DNA of 64,000 nucleotides from Riptortus pedestris. Lineage: Eukaryota; Arthropoda; Insecta; Hemiptera; Alydidae. Under the pieces are notes generated by a model. The model did not search any database. It had not been told where the DNA came from and worked only from the letters and a program-made list of their open reading frames with translations. Position numbers and translations under genes: made by a program. Location: positions 7,067,001-7,131,000 of the forward strand of contig CM032228.1 of NCBI GenBank assembly GCA_019009955.1, in the 5' to 3' direction. Positions 42,684-55,539 of the stretch are shown here, one piece after another. The stretch's first letter is position 1. Each line of letters starts with the position of its first letter.

Positions 42684-43494
42684 TTTTAGTTTCTTGTTTT
42701 CAGCCTTCAGTAAATCTCCACTTCTACTTATCCGATTTTGATTTAGAAATAGAACATATATGAGTAGATGAGATCGTAGAGAGGAGTAGGAAATATGCGT
42801 GACGGTCGTTTTTGTCTTTCACAAATTTAAAAAATATCTTAAATTTATTGATATCTCAGAAATGAGGAGGCTGTCAAACATTCTGAAAAGATCACCACAG
42901 AATGCACTTCGAATGATAACTAAATTAAAAAAGAAAACATTTATTTAGTCATTTCAATTCATAAGAATATAAAAACTATTAAAGATATTTAATAAAATTT
43001 GATTTCTTCATTAAAGTGAAATAGAATGAGTCGAGAGCATGAGGCTTGTAGGTGCTGCTACCTAGCGGCCGAGAGAACAATCTCTGTATAAAAAACTACA
43101 CGGCTTTAGGGGCATATCATCTTAAGTTTTGTTCTAATTTGAACGGGATAAAACTATATTTGCAATGTTAGTAGTTATTTTTTTATGTAACCATTAAATA
43201 GAAATATCGGACACAACTTTTATTGATCATACGAAGTTCAAACACTTAAATGGACACATTTCAAAACGGTTCATAGACGTTATATTAGGATAGAATTTAT
43301 ATTTGTTTTCAGTATGAAATTATTAATCTACTATCTTAATACAATCTACGGAAGCAGAATTTTTAAAATATTTATATAAATTTTATTAGCAGAAAATGAA
43401 ATCTAAATTTTAAATAAAATGTTTAATGAAATAACGTAGGGTTTGTAATTAAAATAAATGAAAGCTTGTGCTTGTTGTAAGAGTTTCAACGGCG
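42684..43494. other. Unassigned sequence
   Basis: About 800 AT-rich bases with a small moderate-GC patch at about 43028-43080 (GAGTCGAGAGCATGAGGC). No frame or repeat recognised. Confidence 0.4.
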
Positions 43495-43620
43495 TAAACA
43501 TCAGTCACGTAGGGGTTGCGTATAGTAAGCACATTTCTTCCCTAGTGGAATACTGCGCTGACGTCATCCTACTTTTCTGTTCTCTGTTTCTCTCTTAGTA
43601 ATACCCTTTCACGTTAAAAA
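43495..43620 (+). repeat. Family A 5'-end relic
   Basis: ACATCAGTCACGTAGGGGTT, GCGTATAGTAAGCACATTTC is a diverged 5' terminus about 120 bp before a better copy. Confidence 0.55.
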
Positions 43621-44524
43621 GCCCGTCACGCAAGGGCTGCGTAAACTAAGAAAATTTCCCTCGTGAAGATTAATAATAGATAAATCTATATACCACCGTG
43701 AATATAAAGTGAATAAATACAAACGACAATAAGAAATCTTTCTCCTGCCGGCGAGAAGCGTCTCAAATGTGAACAAAAAGGTCTACCAACAGCTCACCGG
43801 AAAGAAAAACAATAACTGAAACAAATCAGAATATAACAATATAATCAGAATATATTAATTTTATCGATAAATATGTACTATACCTACAACTGTAATTTAT
43901 AATGAATTAGAATAATTTTTATCTCAATCAATCAAGTTTTAGTAGTCCAAGAATTTAAGATGGGTCACAAGAAGATATTTGCATCTATCTCGTATAATAA
44001 AGGTCTCTGGAAAACAATATTTGTTATTTAAGCTTTGAATAATGTGGTTTATTATATAACAGAGTATTGGTAATGTAACTCTAGTAAAAGTGGGGGTTTA
44101 CTGAAGGCTTGAAAACTTAAAAATGCTAATATTTAGGTTAATATACGAGATAGAGGATAAATGTATATAATAATATTTATAGTAAATTTAATTTGTAATA
44201 AGATTCACTTTATACACTTTTTAGATCCAACTTATAGTAACGGAGATATTTCGAATTTTCAAATTTCTCCCTCTCTAAACCCTCCCCTGGTCGGATTTCA
44301 GCCATTAACGAACTTGATCTTTCTTTTCGCATTAAACGAATAAATATCGAGTTTTGCAATGGTCAAATAAAAATTGCAACCTCTAAAGTGGTAACAGACA
44401 AGTATATATTCAATTTTGAACGGACCTCATTTTCCTCATCTACTAGGTATGATCGATGGCCTGTTTGAAGACAAATTTCTTAATTTGCATCATGAGTGCG
44501 ACCTCAATAGGGGATATCTGCTGT
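43621..44524 (+). mobile_element. Family A element, long form
   Basis: GCCCGTCACGCAAGGGCTGC, long-form arm (ACCACCGTGAATATAAAGTG, GCGTCTCAAATGTGAACAAA, AATTTATAATGAATTAGAAT), core (ATTTCGAATTTTCAAATTTC, GGTCGGATTTCAGCCATTAA), very short TA run, 3' arm to GGGGATATCTGCT. Confidence 0.8.
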
Positions 44525-44579
44525 TAAGTTAATTGATACAGTAGCTTCGTTGTTAATTGTTAACGCACACTTACCAAAA

Positions 44580-44665
44580 AATGGCTCAGCTTGGCCATGT
44601 GAGTCAATAATTTATTTTTAGAGACGAATTCATTGAATAAAAATCCGTCAGATGCATACAGATGC
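44580..44665 (+). repeat. SINE fragment, A-box half
   Basis: ATGGCTCAGCTTGGCCATGT, GAGTCAATAATTTATTTTTA, GAGACGAATTCATTGAATAA: the SINE 5' end joined to the body with the B box deleted. Confidence 0.55.
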
Positions 44666-44676
44666 ATCCAAATATA

Positions 44677-44895
44677 CTGCTCAAAAATGAATAGGGTGAA
44701 ATGAGTGATATTGGTTATATTTTTCTTATCCTATTAATTTTAATTAAATCGACCTTAATTAAATAACTTTTTTATGGGGAAAATATAATAATTTCTATTA
44801 AATATTAATCATATTTATAATTAAAAAAAATGCTATGCCCCATAAATACCACAAAACCTACCAACCTGCCAATATCCCTATTCATTTTTGAGCAG
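44677..44895. mobile_element. MITE with CTGCTCAAAAATGAATAGGG ends, copy 2
   Basis: 219 bp, reversed relative to 1195-1404. Ends CTGCTCAAAAATGAATAGGG and CCCTATTCATTTTTGAGCAG form a perfect 20-bp inverted repeat. Shared interior includes CACAAAACCTACCAACCTGC. No ORF. Confidence 0.85.
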
Positions 44896-46235
44896 TTTAG
44901 TTAGTGTGGTGACTCCATCAATTAAGTTTTATTCAACACCCACTTCTGCAGATGGGATTTCCTTTTTTAATTTGATGATGAGATCTGTAGTGTGTCATGG
45001 GGATAATCCACTTAGTTCATGCAGCCATTTTTTTTTTTTTGTTTTTATATCCTATTTGTTCTTAAAGCAATATTATCCTTGCTGCGATGCTTCTAATATA
45101 TACATAATTTTTTTCCAAACAGTGTAATTAATAAACTTAATAAAATTATTTTAATCAGATTTCTTTGTTTTTTTGTTTCACTATCCCTTTAACATTTTTC
45201 CATGGAGTCACATAAGATATAAACAGGGCAGTTACGATGAATCCATTGGAGGTTATTGAGAGGGGAACTGCATTAAGCAACTTTTCTGCTCAGAAAGGAG
45301 TTACACAGAATTTCATTGTCTCGTGCCATAAACAGGGTAGACGGAGGATTATGACCTCTTTGACTTTGGAAAACAAATTAGGAGCTAAGCGGCCTTCTTT
45401 GAGTTTATTGGTGTGTCGCGTTCAAGAAACTGGTTTTTGGCCATGAGTAACACCTCTTATAAACAATTTAAATGTTACCGAAGAATTTATGTGCACAATA
45501 TTAGATGCCCTCTTACCATTTTGTGGTACATGGGTGTATATTTCATTTCACCCATTGAGTTCGTAATTTGGGTGTGGTGGATCGGTTCCAGGCTCGTTGG
45601 AACCCGAACGACCGTTGGAATACGCTGCTGGCCTAGAGAAATTCGGACGACAAGATCAAACTAGACTCTGGGATCGTTTTGAGGAGACACATTGATCCAC
45701 AAAGTTTGCGCTGTTCCTAGATCTTAGAATGGTACGAGTCTTGAGGGAATAGAGGTGACCGGACACCGAAAGCCAAACCTGTTCAGAGTTTACTATATAC
45801 TAAAGTCAAGAGAGGACCTCCTCCTAGTGAACTCTTTACGGAGGAACCACAAAATCTTCAGGGGAATATCGTCAAGAACTTCCCCGACCAGAGATGTCTT
45901 ACGTTATTTTCAAGTTTACTTACAAATCTACGTGCTAAATAAGTGTGTGGGGTCATCAACCACTTCCGTCAGCAAGCTAAGAGTAAAAATTGGTGCAGGT
46001 TCGATCCTCTTCAAGGAAGGACAATTCATCACGAGGTCGCTAACAGCGCTGATGTCGCAGTGCTTACGGAGCAGAAGGAATTTATACGTTTGACAGCCGC
46101 TCGGGTCTATTGGAGACAATATTTGGTATTAAGACTTCAAGTGAAGTGCTTCATAATATAACTGCTTAGTGTTAATATGGTATAAGTAGCAAATCTCTCG
46201 GTGAATAATCAACATGAATAAACGTATATAATAAC
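44896..46235. other. Largest apparently non-repeat stretch (about 1.3 kb)
   Basis: AT-rich up to about 45230, then moderate GC from 45240 to 46120 with several overlapping open frames on both strands (for example 45237-45446 plus, 45413-45664 plus, 45928-46119 minus). None has a domain I recognise, and their overlap suggests chance openings or a decayed element. A GTTCGATCCTC motif near 45989 resembles a B box but has no A box partner. Confidence 0.35.
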
Positions 46236-46863
46236 TTTTTTCTGTAATCGTTGAGTAATGGTAACATTACTAAACTGAAATGAGTGGAGAAAGTGAAACA
46301 TTTTGCAATAGAGTGAAGAAAGTAATCACTTTCTTCACTTGTGAAGAAAGTGAATTGCCTTCTTAATTAGTAATACGTATAAATTAAAAAATAATTTGAA
46401 GTTGGAAATTAAATGCTTTTAAATGTTTCTTAACATAGAAAGAATTTATTTTAACAAAATAAATTGAAATGTGAATGAATTATTGGTGGAAATAATCAAT
46501 ATATTTTAAAATTTAAATATAATAATAATTACCTTCCTCGTTTATAACCTGCAGTTGTTTATAACTGCACTACTTCACAATCATCACTAGTTGTTTTATA
46601 ACTATGCTTATAACCTTTCACAACCATGCTTATAACCTACCAACAACATACCATAATCTTCACAACATCCTAATTTTGTTCATATTCTGGTTAGATCTGA
46701 CCATGTATTACACGATTACAGAAAAAATTTAATATTACACTCGTGACGAAAGTAGAATTTACAACTCTCGTGAAATTACCACACTCACTTCGCTCGTGTG
46801 GGCAAACGTTTCACTCGAGTTGTAAAATGATCTACTTTCGTCACTTGTATAATAAATAACTAT
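46236..46863. repeat. Dispersed repeat B, copy 2
   Basis: Near-identical to 25975-26655. Here the left inverted cluster is uninterrupted: GTGAAGAAAGTAATCACTTT, CTTCACTTGTGAAGAAAGTG. The right cluster is GTGACGAAAGTAGAATTTAC with TCTACTTTCGTCAC about 75 bases later, and GCTTCGCTCGTG lies between. Both copies end TATAATAAATAACTATTA. Confidence 0.85.
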
Positions 46864-47064
46864 TATATAACATTACATTTACAATATGACTGGTTCTATA
46901 CTATATCTTCATTTCGAAGCTTAATAAACAAGATAATAAGAATTTTCGAAATTCCTCCTAAAGTTGAATTTCAGCGGTTCGTTAACTTGATCTGTAGTTT
47001 TACATAAAACGTTTAAATGCCGAGCTTGATATCGATCAAATTGCGAACACTAGAGTGTCAACGG

Positions 47065-47103
<39 letters not shown>

Positions 47104-47221
47104 TTTGAATGGACCTCATTTTCGCCATCTTCTAGTTAGGATATTTGGACATTTGAGGAAATTCTTCGAAAATCGCGTCATGGATCTGAATAGGTGATTT
47201 ACCTTAAGGGAATACTGCTAA
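46864..47221 (+). mobile_element. Family A 3' half with (CA)n
   Basis: Core remnant (ACAATATGACTGGTTCTATA), GCGAACACTAGAGTGTCAAC, (CA)n at 47064-47101 in place of (TA)n, TGGACCTCATTTTCGCCATC, ending GGGAATACTGCT. It directly follows repeat B. Confidence 0.75.
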
Positions 47222-47496
47222 AATGTTTGTTGTGATGATAATTATAGACGTGTGCACGGACGCTTCAAGTGACCTCTCTGGAGACATAGTGATCCCTCCT
47301 TTAGTTTATAATTCTCTTTCTGAGTTGTATCATAAAATAAAGTCCGTCGTGCAAGGGGTGCATAACCTAAGCAGTTTTTTCACGTGCTGGTATGACTCAT
47401 TTGTGATCACATCTTAACACATCCCCAATTAAAAACTGAAAGTACGAATATCTCGTTTAATATTTGATCTACGAAAATATGCATAGGTAGACAATT

Positions 47497-48340
47497 GAGG
47501 CGTTCAGAAGCCAACATGACTAACTCCAACAAATGAAAATGTTCAGTAGAAGCAGTTAAGTTATTTGTTTATAAAAAAATCAAAAGTTGTTTTAGAATAT
47601 TGAGAATAAATTCATTTAATTTCTTGCAATTAATATTAAATTTTCAGTACTGCATAAATGCATAACATAACTTTAGTTTATCTCTATTCTGTAAAAAAAC
47701 CACTTTATATAGTAGTGATGAATAGGAGGTATAAACTTCAAGAGGTCCTTTAGATCCTTCTTTTTTGCCATGGTAATCGGTCTTGATGTCCTATAAAGAA
47801 GACCTTGTGGAACTTTAGCAAGGCTTTCTAATAAAGGACGTCCATTTCCATTTGTCTTTCGGATATTAATTTTTCCAAATATCATTTCTGGTAAGAAAGT
47901 AGTTTTATATTTTATAGCAAATGGTTCGGCTTTCTCAATCCTGATCCATCTCATTGTCAGCCAGTTAACTAGGTCACCTTCGACACTTTATTTCCTGTTG
48001 GTGATAGATTTGTCTTCTTGTTTAAAATATAAAAATACTTATAATAAATTCCACAAGCAAACACTGCAAATCTGGAAAACACAAAACAGTTGCAAAATTA
48101 TAACTTCAAGTAATATCAACATCGGTTATCATGGAGTCATGGAGTTAATCTCTTTGACCACTGAAACCACGGGTCAAATGTTCAGTTGCCAGAGCAGATA
48201 GCGCATTCTGGGGCCGAAACATTTAACTGTGGAGTTAGTCGTCTTGGCTAGTGACAAGTTTTCAGTAATGCCACCCAGCGATGGTATTACTCACGAATTT
48301 TTAAAAATTGGAGTTAGTCACATTGACTTCTGAACGCCTC
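47497..48340 (-). mobile_element. 844-bp TIR transposon, AATT duplication, family not assigned
   Basis: Terminal inverted repeats of 33 bp start GAGGCGTTCAGAAG and run through GACTAACTCCAA, with three mismatches. AATT is present on both sides (47493-47496 and 48341-48344) but only once in uninserted paralogues (ACAATTGTAGAG), so it is a 4-bp target-site duplication. On the right side the motif GGAGTTA(A/G)TC recurs at 48141, 48231 and 48310, like repeated transposase-binding sites. A 4-bp AT duplication and GAGG termini would fit Sola-type elements among others; this is inference. Confidence 0.85.
47673..47987 (-). CDS. Partial ORF of the TIR transposon, probable transposase C-terminus
   Basis: A minus-strand frame of about 104 codons, open from the stop at 47988-47990, so no native start is visible (first ATG at 47952-47954). 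The translation has VNWLTMRWIRIEKAEPF, AIKYKTTF, NGRPLLESLAKVPQGLLYR and AKKKDLKDLLKFIPPIHHYY. The ending (AKKxDLxxLLxFIPPxHHxxY) recalls C-termini of repetitive transposon proteins annotated as uncharacterised in arthropods, from memory and not verified. The element is too short for a full transposase, so this is likely the surviving 3' exon of a deletion derivative. Confidence 0.55.
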   Translation of the reverse strand, partial: SVEGDLVNWLTMRWIRIEKAEPFAIKYKTTFLPEMIFGKINIRKTNGNGRPLLESLAKVPQGLLYRTSRPITMAKKKDLKDLLKFIPPIHHYYIKWFFYRIEIN

Positions 48341-48599
48341 AATTGTAAAGAATCAATATTTTAACAAAGATTGGTTCTATAATATTTCTCAATTTCTGGT
48401 CCAATTTCTGCCAATAAGAAATAAGACCTTTAGTTATTGTATGAAACCTATTAAATATTGAGTAAGGTATTGATCAAATGAGTATTTTCGAGAGAAGAAG
48501 GTTAAACCTTTATTGATAAGGTCATCGTACAACGAAGTCGCATGTATCTCGCATAATAATGACCTCTTGAAAACAATATTTGGTGTTCAAGTGGAATAA

Positions 48600-50100
<1,501 letters not shown>

Positions 50101-50120
50101 AACTGCTCTAATAAAAAAAA

Positions 50121-50552
50121 GTCCGTCACGCAGGGGCTGCGTAAACTAAGCAGATTTCCCACGTGAAGTTTTACAATAGAGAAATTTCACGAGAGCCGAG
50201 CAGTTAATGAAACGGCCGAACTAGCTTTTGGCGGGAAAGACAATTCGTCCGTTAGCCACCTAGATTTAATAAAACTGCAAATATCTCGGTTAATATTCAA
50301 GATAGAGAATAAATTTATAACAATATTTATAGTAAATTTAATTTTCAATAAGATTGACTCTGTACAATTTTTCGATTAGACGTATAGTAACGAAGATATT
50401 TTGAATTTTCAAAAATCCTCCCTTCTAAACTCCCCCTCCCACTGGTCCGATTTTAGCCGTAAACGAACTTGATCTTTCTTTTTACATAAAACGACTAAAT
50501 ATCGAGTTTGGTAACGATCAAACAAAAATTACGACTACTAGAGCGGTAACAG

Positions 50553-50616
<64 letters not shown>

Positions 50617-50740
50617 TTTTGAACGGACCTCATTTTCGTCATCTACTAGGTAGGATCGATGGACATTTGAAGAAAAATTTCGAAAATACCGTCATGAGTA
50701 CAACCTCAATAGCTGATTTCCCCTAAGGAAAATCTGCTAA
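50121..50740 (+). mobile_element. Family A element, short form, best-preserved reference copy
   Basis: 620 bp. Order: GTCCGTCACGCAGGGGCTGC (with the small hairpin CGCAGGGGCTGCG), AAGCAGATTTCCCACGTG, TACAATAGAGAAATTTCACG, ATATCTCGGTTAATATTCAA, TATAGTAAATTTAATTTTCA, CGAAGATATTTTGAATTTTC, CTGGTCCGATTTTAGCC, ACTACTAGAGCGGTAACAGA, (TA)n (50556-50612), GAACGGACCTCATTTTCGTC, GGTAGGATCGATGGACATTT, GAGTACAACCTCAATAGCTG, and a final hairpin ending GGAAAATCTGCT. Confidence 0.9.
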
Positions 50741-51478
50741 TACTGTAAACAGAGCAAAGTGAATAAAAAAAAACTATAAACCATCTACAGTCATAAATTT
50801 ATCTCAATTGGAGTAAACCTATGTTGAATCAAATTATTGGAAAAAGGGCTCAATTTCGAGTAAAATTCCACTTGACAGTATAATAGCATCTGTGGAGAGT
50901 AGCCTCTACCAATTAGACGAGAATATTGCAGCTGAAATTAGGTTAGACGTCGCACATGGACTTAAGAGAGCTCGGACCCCCAAAATGAACATGAGTACGA
51001 CATGGATCGCTGAGTTCCCTTAAGATCTGCTAAAAGATTATTTACTTAGTACCTTTAAAAGAACCATTACTTCGTAACATTACTTGGTAGACAGCATGTA
51101 TATTGGAGTGGTTGCACATGGAGAACCTTGTTATTCCCGATGTGTCTTAAGTAAAGCCTGCCGAGTGAAGGGGAGATGTAGGGGTTGATATATATCTGTC
51201 AGATTGAAGACTGTCACCATATGATAGGGGTGGGGCTACTCCATTGATGAAAGGGCCAACCATTAGTGAATGATGAGATAAGGAGGGGGTGGCTCTTCAT
51301 CCTGCTCTGATAGGCTCGCCGATTCAATGCTGCTCCGAGAGGATCATGCTTTAATAAAGATTTTAGCAGATTTCCTACAAAGTACATCCTCCAATCAGGT
51401 TGGCATTATTGAAGTGATCTTCCGAAGCGCTTTTCAAATTAATATCCTCAACTATACAATGCTAGACTAGACAGAAAA
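50741..51478. other. Unassigned sequence
   Basis: Moderate GC from about 50890. A short fragment at 50988-51033 (ATGAGTACGACATGGATCGC, TTAAGATCTGCTAAAAG) is a degraded family A 3' end. Otherwise nothing recognised. Confidence 0.4.
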
Positions 51479-52170
51479 GTAAGCCACGCAGGGGCTGCGT
51501 AAACTAAGCAGATTTCCCAGGTGAAGTTTTACAATAGAGAAATCTGCATACTGGTAACACAACACCACGGTGATTAAATACAAACAAACGGTAATGAGAA
51601 ATCTTTCAGTTAATTAAAATATATTCCCAACTGAAACGGCTTCTGAATTGTAAGAATTATATTTTAATATCTCAAATTTTAGTAGTCCAAGAACTAAACA
51701 AGGGGGGGGGGCGGAAGAACAGAACGTATTTGCATAAATCTCACAAAGTAACGAAGGTTAGAAACTACAGGTTAGGTTAGAAGCTTCTTCCAGAGCCGAC
51801 TTACGAAAACGGCCGAACTAACCCGAACAACACCCGACCACAGACTTCATAAAAAAACAAATATCTCGGTTAATATTCAAGATAGAGCATAACTGTATAT
51901 AACAATATTTACAGTAAATTTAATTTGCAATAAGATTGGTCCTATACAATTTTTCGGTCCGATAACGGGGATATTTCGAATTTTCGAAAAGCCCCCCTCT
52001 AAACCCCCCCTTCCTCTGGTACGATTTCAGCAATTAACGAACTTGATCTGTATTTTTACATAACACGGTTAAATATCGAGTTTCGTAAGGGGGGGGGGGG
52101 GGGGGGGGGGGGAAAAAAAAAAAAGAACGATCAAACAAAAATTGCGACCGCTTAGAGGCGTTAACAGACT

Positions 52171-52211
<41 letters not shown>

Positions 52212-52366
52212 TAATATATAATATATATAAGATATATATACTTGTGACCGGACCTCATTTTCGTCATCTCCTGGGTAGGATCGATGGACATTTGAGGAAA
52301 TTTTTCGAAACTCGCGTCATGAGTACAACCTCAATAGCTGATTTCCCTTAAGGTAAATCTGCTAAA
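51479..52366 (+). mobile_element. Family A element, long form
   Basis: AAGCCACGCAGGGGCTGCGT, long-form arm (CACGGTGATTAAATACAAAC, AGTAGTCCAAGAACTAAAC), core, a G26/A12 homopolymer pair at 52089-52124 just before the AACGATCAAACAAAAATTGC block, TA-rich tract (52174-52240), and 3' arm to GGTAAATCTGCTAAAA. Confidence 0.85.
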
Positions 52367-52540
52367 AGTAAGCCTCGCAGGGGCTGCGTAAACTAAGCAG
52401 ATGTCCAACCTGCTGGTATGACAAGCTACTGATCCCACCATATACTCTAGATTTCCAAATATAAATCCGATGAATAGAAGTCGGTGGTCAATATACTATT
52501 GTCTCCTGAAAACAATATTTGGTGTTTAACCTTGGAAAAA
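52367..52540 (+). repeat. Divergent family A 5' fragment, head to tail
   Basis: Starts three bases after the preceding copy ends: AAGCCTCGCAGGGGCTGCGT, AAACTAAGCAGATGTCCAAC, CTGCTGGTATGACAAGCTAC. It belongs to the divergent subfamily and is followed at once by another full copy. Confidence 0.7.
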
Positions 52541-52543
52541 AAA

Positions 52544-53034
52544 GTCCGTCACGCAGTGACTGCGTAAACTAAGCAGATTTCCCACGTGAAGTTTTACAAT
52601 AGAGAAATCTGCCTAGTAATAACCTATTCTCACGAGGACGAATAGTTAGTGAAACGACCACACTAGCGCTAGTGCGCTCGGCGGAAACTCCCGAACATAG
52701 CCGACCACACTCACAATACAAATCCAAATATCTCGGTTAATATTAAAGATACCGAATAAATGTATAGAACAATATTTATAGTACATTTAATTTGCAATAA
52801 GATTGGTTCTATACAATTTTTTGATCTGACGCATGGTAACGGAGATATTTCGAATTTTCGAAAATCCCACCTCTTAACCGCACCTCCCATTGGTCCGATT
52901 TCAACCAATAACGAACGTGATCTTCCTTTTTACATAAAACGATTAAATTCCGAGTTTGGTTACGATCAAACAAAAATTGCGACCGCTAGAGCGTTAACAG
53001 ACAAATATATATAGTATATATAGTATTTATACAT

Positions 53035-53073
<39 letters not shown>

Positions 53074-53197
53074 ATTTTGAACGGACCTCATTTTCGTCAT
53101 CTCCTGGGTAGGATCGATGGACATTTGAAGAAATCTTTCGAAACTCGCGTCATGAGTACGAGCTCAATAGCTGATTTCCCTTGAGGGAAATCTGCTA
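52544..53197 (+). mobile_element. Family A element, short form
   Basis: GTCCGTCACGCAGTGACTGC to GGGAAATCTGCTAAAA. The 5' arm matches 27460-28116 closely, including CACACTAGCGCTAGTGCGCT. TA-rich tract with interruptions (53005-53073). Confidence 0.88.
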
Positions 53198-53200
53198 AAA

Positions 53201-53535
53201 GCAAATATCTCCGTTAATAATTAACATAGACAAAAAACTTACATAGTAACATTTATAGAATATTACATTTATGATAAGATTGGTTCTATACAATTTTTAA
53301 TAATAACAGAGAAATTTTTACATAAAACGTTTAGGTATCGAATTTAGAAACAATCAAATAAAAATAGTGACCGCTAGGGCGTGTGTGTGTGCATATATAT
53401 ATGTAGTTTTGAACGACCATAATTTTTTAGCAGATTTTTTTCTTCATGTCCTGTTAAGATCGGTGGGTATTTGAGGACATTTTTCGTCATTCATGAGTAC
53501 GACCTCAATAGCTAATTCCCCTTGAGGGAAATCAG
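53201..53535 (+). repeat. Degraded family A copy
   Basis: CAAATATCTCCGTTAATAAT, TAAGATTGGTTCTATACAAT, GTGACCGCTAGGGCGTGTGT, short GT/TA tract, GAACGACCATAATTTTTTAG and a damaged 3' arm to TTGAGGGAAATCAGCTAG. It follows directly after the preceding copy. Confidence 0.65.
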
Positions 53536-54156
53536 CTAGAACAGAGGCAATTTTATCTAAATTAAAAATGGCAAACGTAAGGAAATATTATAAAGTTGGA
53601 TCTCATCTGATTGGACAATTCATGGAAGATTCTTTCAATGCTTCAATTTCTTTGGCATTCTCCAGGTGGTTAAGCCAATATTACCGGGGCCTTACTCTTT
53701 TTCTAAATCCTCCGTCATAGTTGTGAATTCTTTCACGTTTTTTCAAGAAATATAAAATGTTTATTTCCATCTTATCATAACATTATAGGATATGTCAATT
53801 ATTTCTTTTGTTTTGTTTAATATATATATATATAACCATTTTTATAATCAATTTTCTAATTTTATATAAATTAAATTCTTTACAGATTATTGACTTAAAT
53901 TTATAGTTATATAATACGTTGTTCAAAAAATTAGGGCGAATTCAAAGAATACATAGCATAAAATAATTGAATTAATTAAAATAATTATATACAATAAGTT
54001 AGTTACATTATCAATCTTAATACAACTCTAAATATGTACAATTTTTTTATTTGTTGACATGCAATTTTTAAACGATAACAAGCTTTATAAATGCTGAGGT
54101 TCATTTATTTATCTTGTGTATAAAAGCATACCTGATACATGAAGTACTTTCATTTT
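53536..54156. other. Unassigned AT-rich sequence
   Basis: No frame or repeat recognised. Confidence 0.45.
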
Positions 54157-54819
54157 AGCAGATTTCCCTTAAGGGAAATCAGCTATTGAGGTCGTACTCA
54201 TGACGCGAGTTTCGAAAAATTTCTTCAAATGTCCATCGATCCTACCCAGGAGATGACGAAAATGAGGTCCGTTCAAAATTTTATATATATAATATATATA
54301 TATATAATAATATATATATATATAGATATATATATATATATGTCTGTTAACGCTCTAGCGGTCGCAATTTTTTTTTATCTTTACCAAACTTGGAATTTAA
54401 TCGTTTTATGTAAAAAGGAAGATCAAGTTCGTTATAGGCTGAAATCGAACCAGTGGGAGGGGGGGTTTAGAGGGGGGATTTTCGGAAAATTCGAAATATC
54501 TCCGTTATTATGCGTCGGATCGAAAAATTGTATAGTATCAATCCTATTGCAAATTAAATTTACTATAAATATTGTTCTATACATTTATTCTATATCTTGA
54601 ATATTAACCGAGATATTTGCATTTGTATTCTGCATTGGTCGGCAGGATTGAGCTGTTTGGTACTTTCCGAAGAGAGCTCTGACGGCAGTTTTCGTAACTA
54701 TTCGTCCCTCGTGTATAAGTTTAGTGATCCCTTACTACATTTGTTATTGGGCAGATTTCTCTATTGTAATACTTCGCGTGGGAAATCTGCTTAGTTTACG
54801 CAGCCCCTGCGTGACGGAC
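54157..54819 (-). mobile_element. Family A element, short form, full length
   Basis: 663 bp from AGCAGATTTCCCTTAAGGGA to TTTACGCAGCCCCTGCGTG and ACGGAC, with interrupted (TA)n at 54280-54341. The 5' arm has TCTCTATTGTAATACTTCGC. T runs flank both ends. Confidence 0.88.
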
Positions 54820-55539
54820 TTTTTTTTAAAAAAAGAGTATTTTTTAATAGATTTGATAAATTGGTGCAGAGAGTTTCACTCCCGAAAATGATATGCTTTT
54901 CTCGAAATATTTATGTTCGTGGTTGGGGGCTTGGAGCATATCCTTGTATCTTGTTTTATGATTATGTGTTATGCTATTTAAACGTGAAACAAGTTCATGT
55001 TTTGTTTCACAAACGATGTTGTATAATGCATATATATTGAGGGAAAAGTTATTATTATTTTTGACTCTTTAAAATGTGGACGACAAAAGTATCTCAACTT
55101 TCTGTTGTATATAAACCTTTTAGCCCCTCATAGTATCCCTATGAGAAGTTATTTCTTGAATACATGTTCCATTGCCACATGGCATATTACACGTACGATT
55201 ATGTTTAAATAAATTTTTATTCTACAATATATACACGTTAATCAACCATATAATCAAATATAATATAAAAATAAATAATAATAAAAATAAAATATTAAAA
55301 CAAGTAAAAAAGAGAGTTACAAATAAAATTAATAAATGAGATGAAAAAAAAAATCAAACAAATCAACTAAAGTTAAACTCAACCGATGTTTAATTTCCGA
55401 TAAATATATTGAATTATAATTCTCTTTCCTCACAATAAATTTTGTATTCTAAAGTATTTTTGCTACATCCATATCTATACTTTTGATTAACTTTATAAAT
55501 TCTTTATTATATTTATTAAATAAAATACGAGGTGGTTCT
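54820..55539. other. Unassigned AT-rich sequence
   Basis: Very AT-rich; no frame or repeat recognised. Confidence 0.45.

Noticed and set aside
52760..53014. Open frames recurring in family A (for example 3174-3386, 34390-34641, 52760-53014)
   Set aside because: They appear in either orientation because the core lacks stops in some copies; they are not conserved in length or frame between copies and begin at different points.
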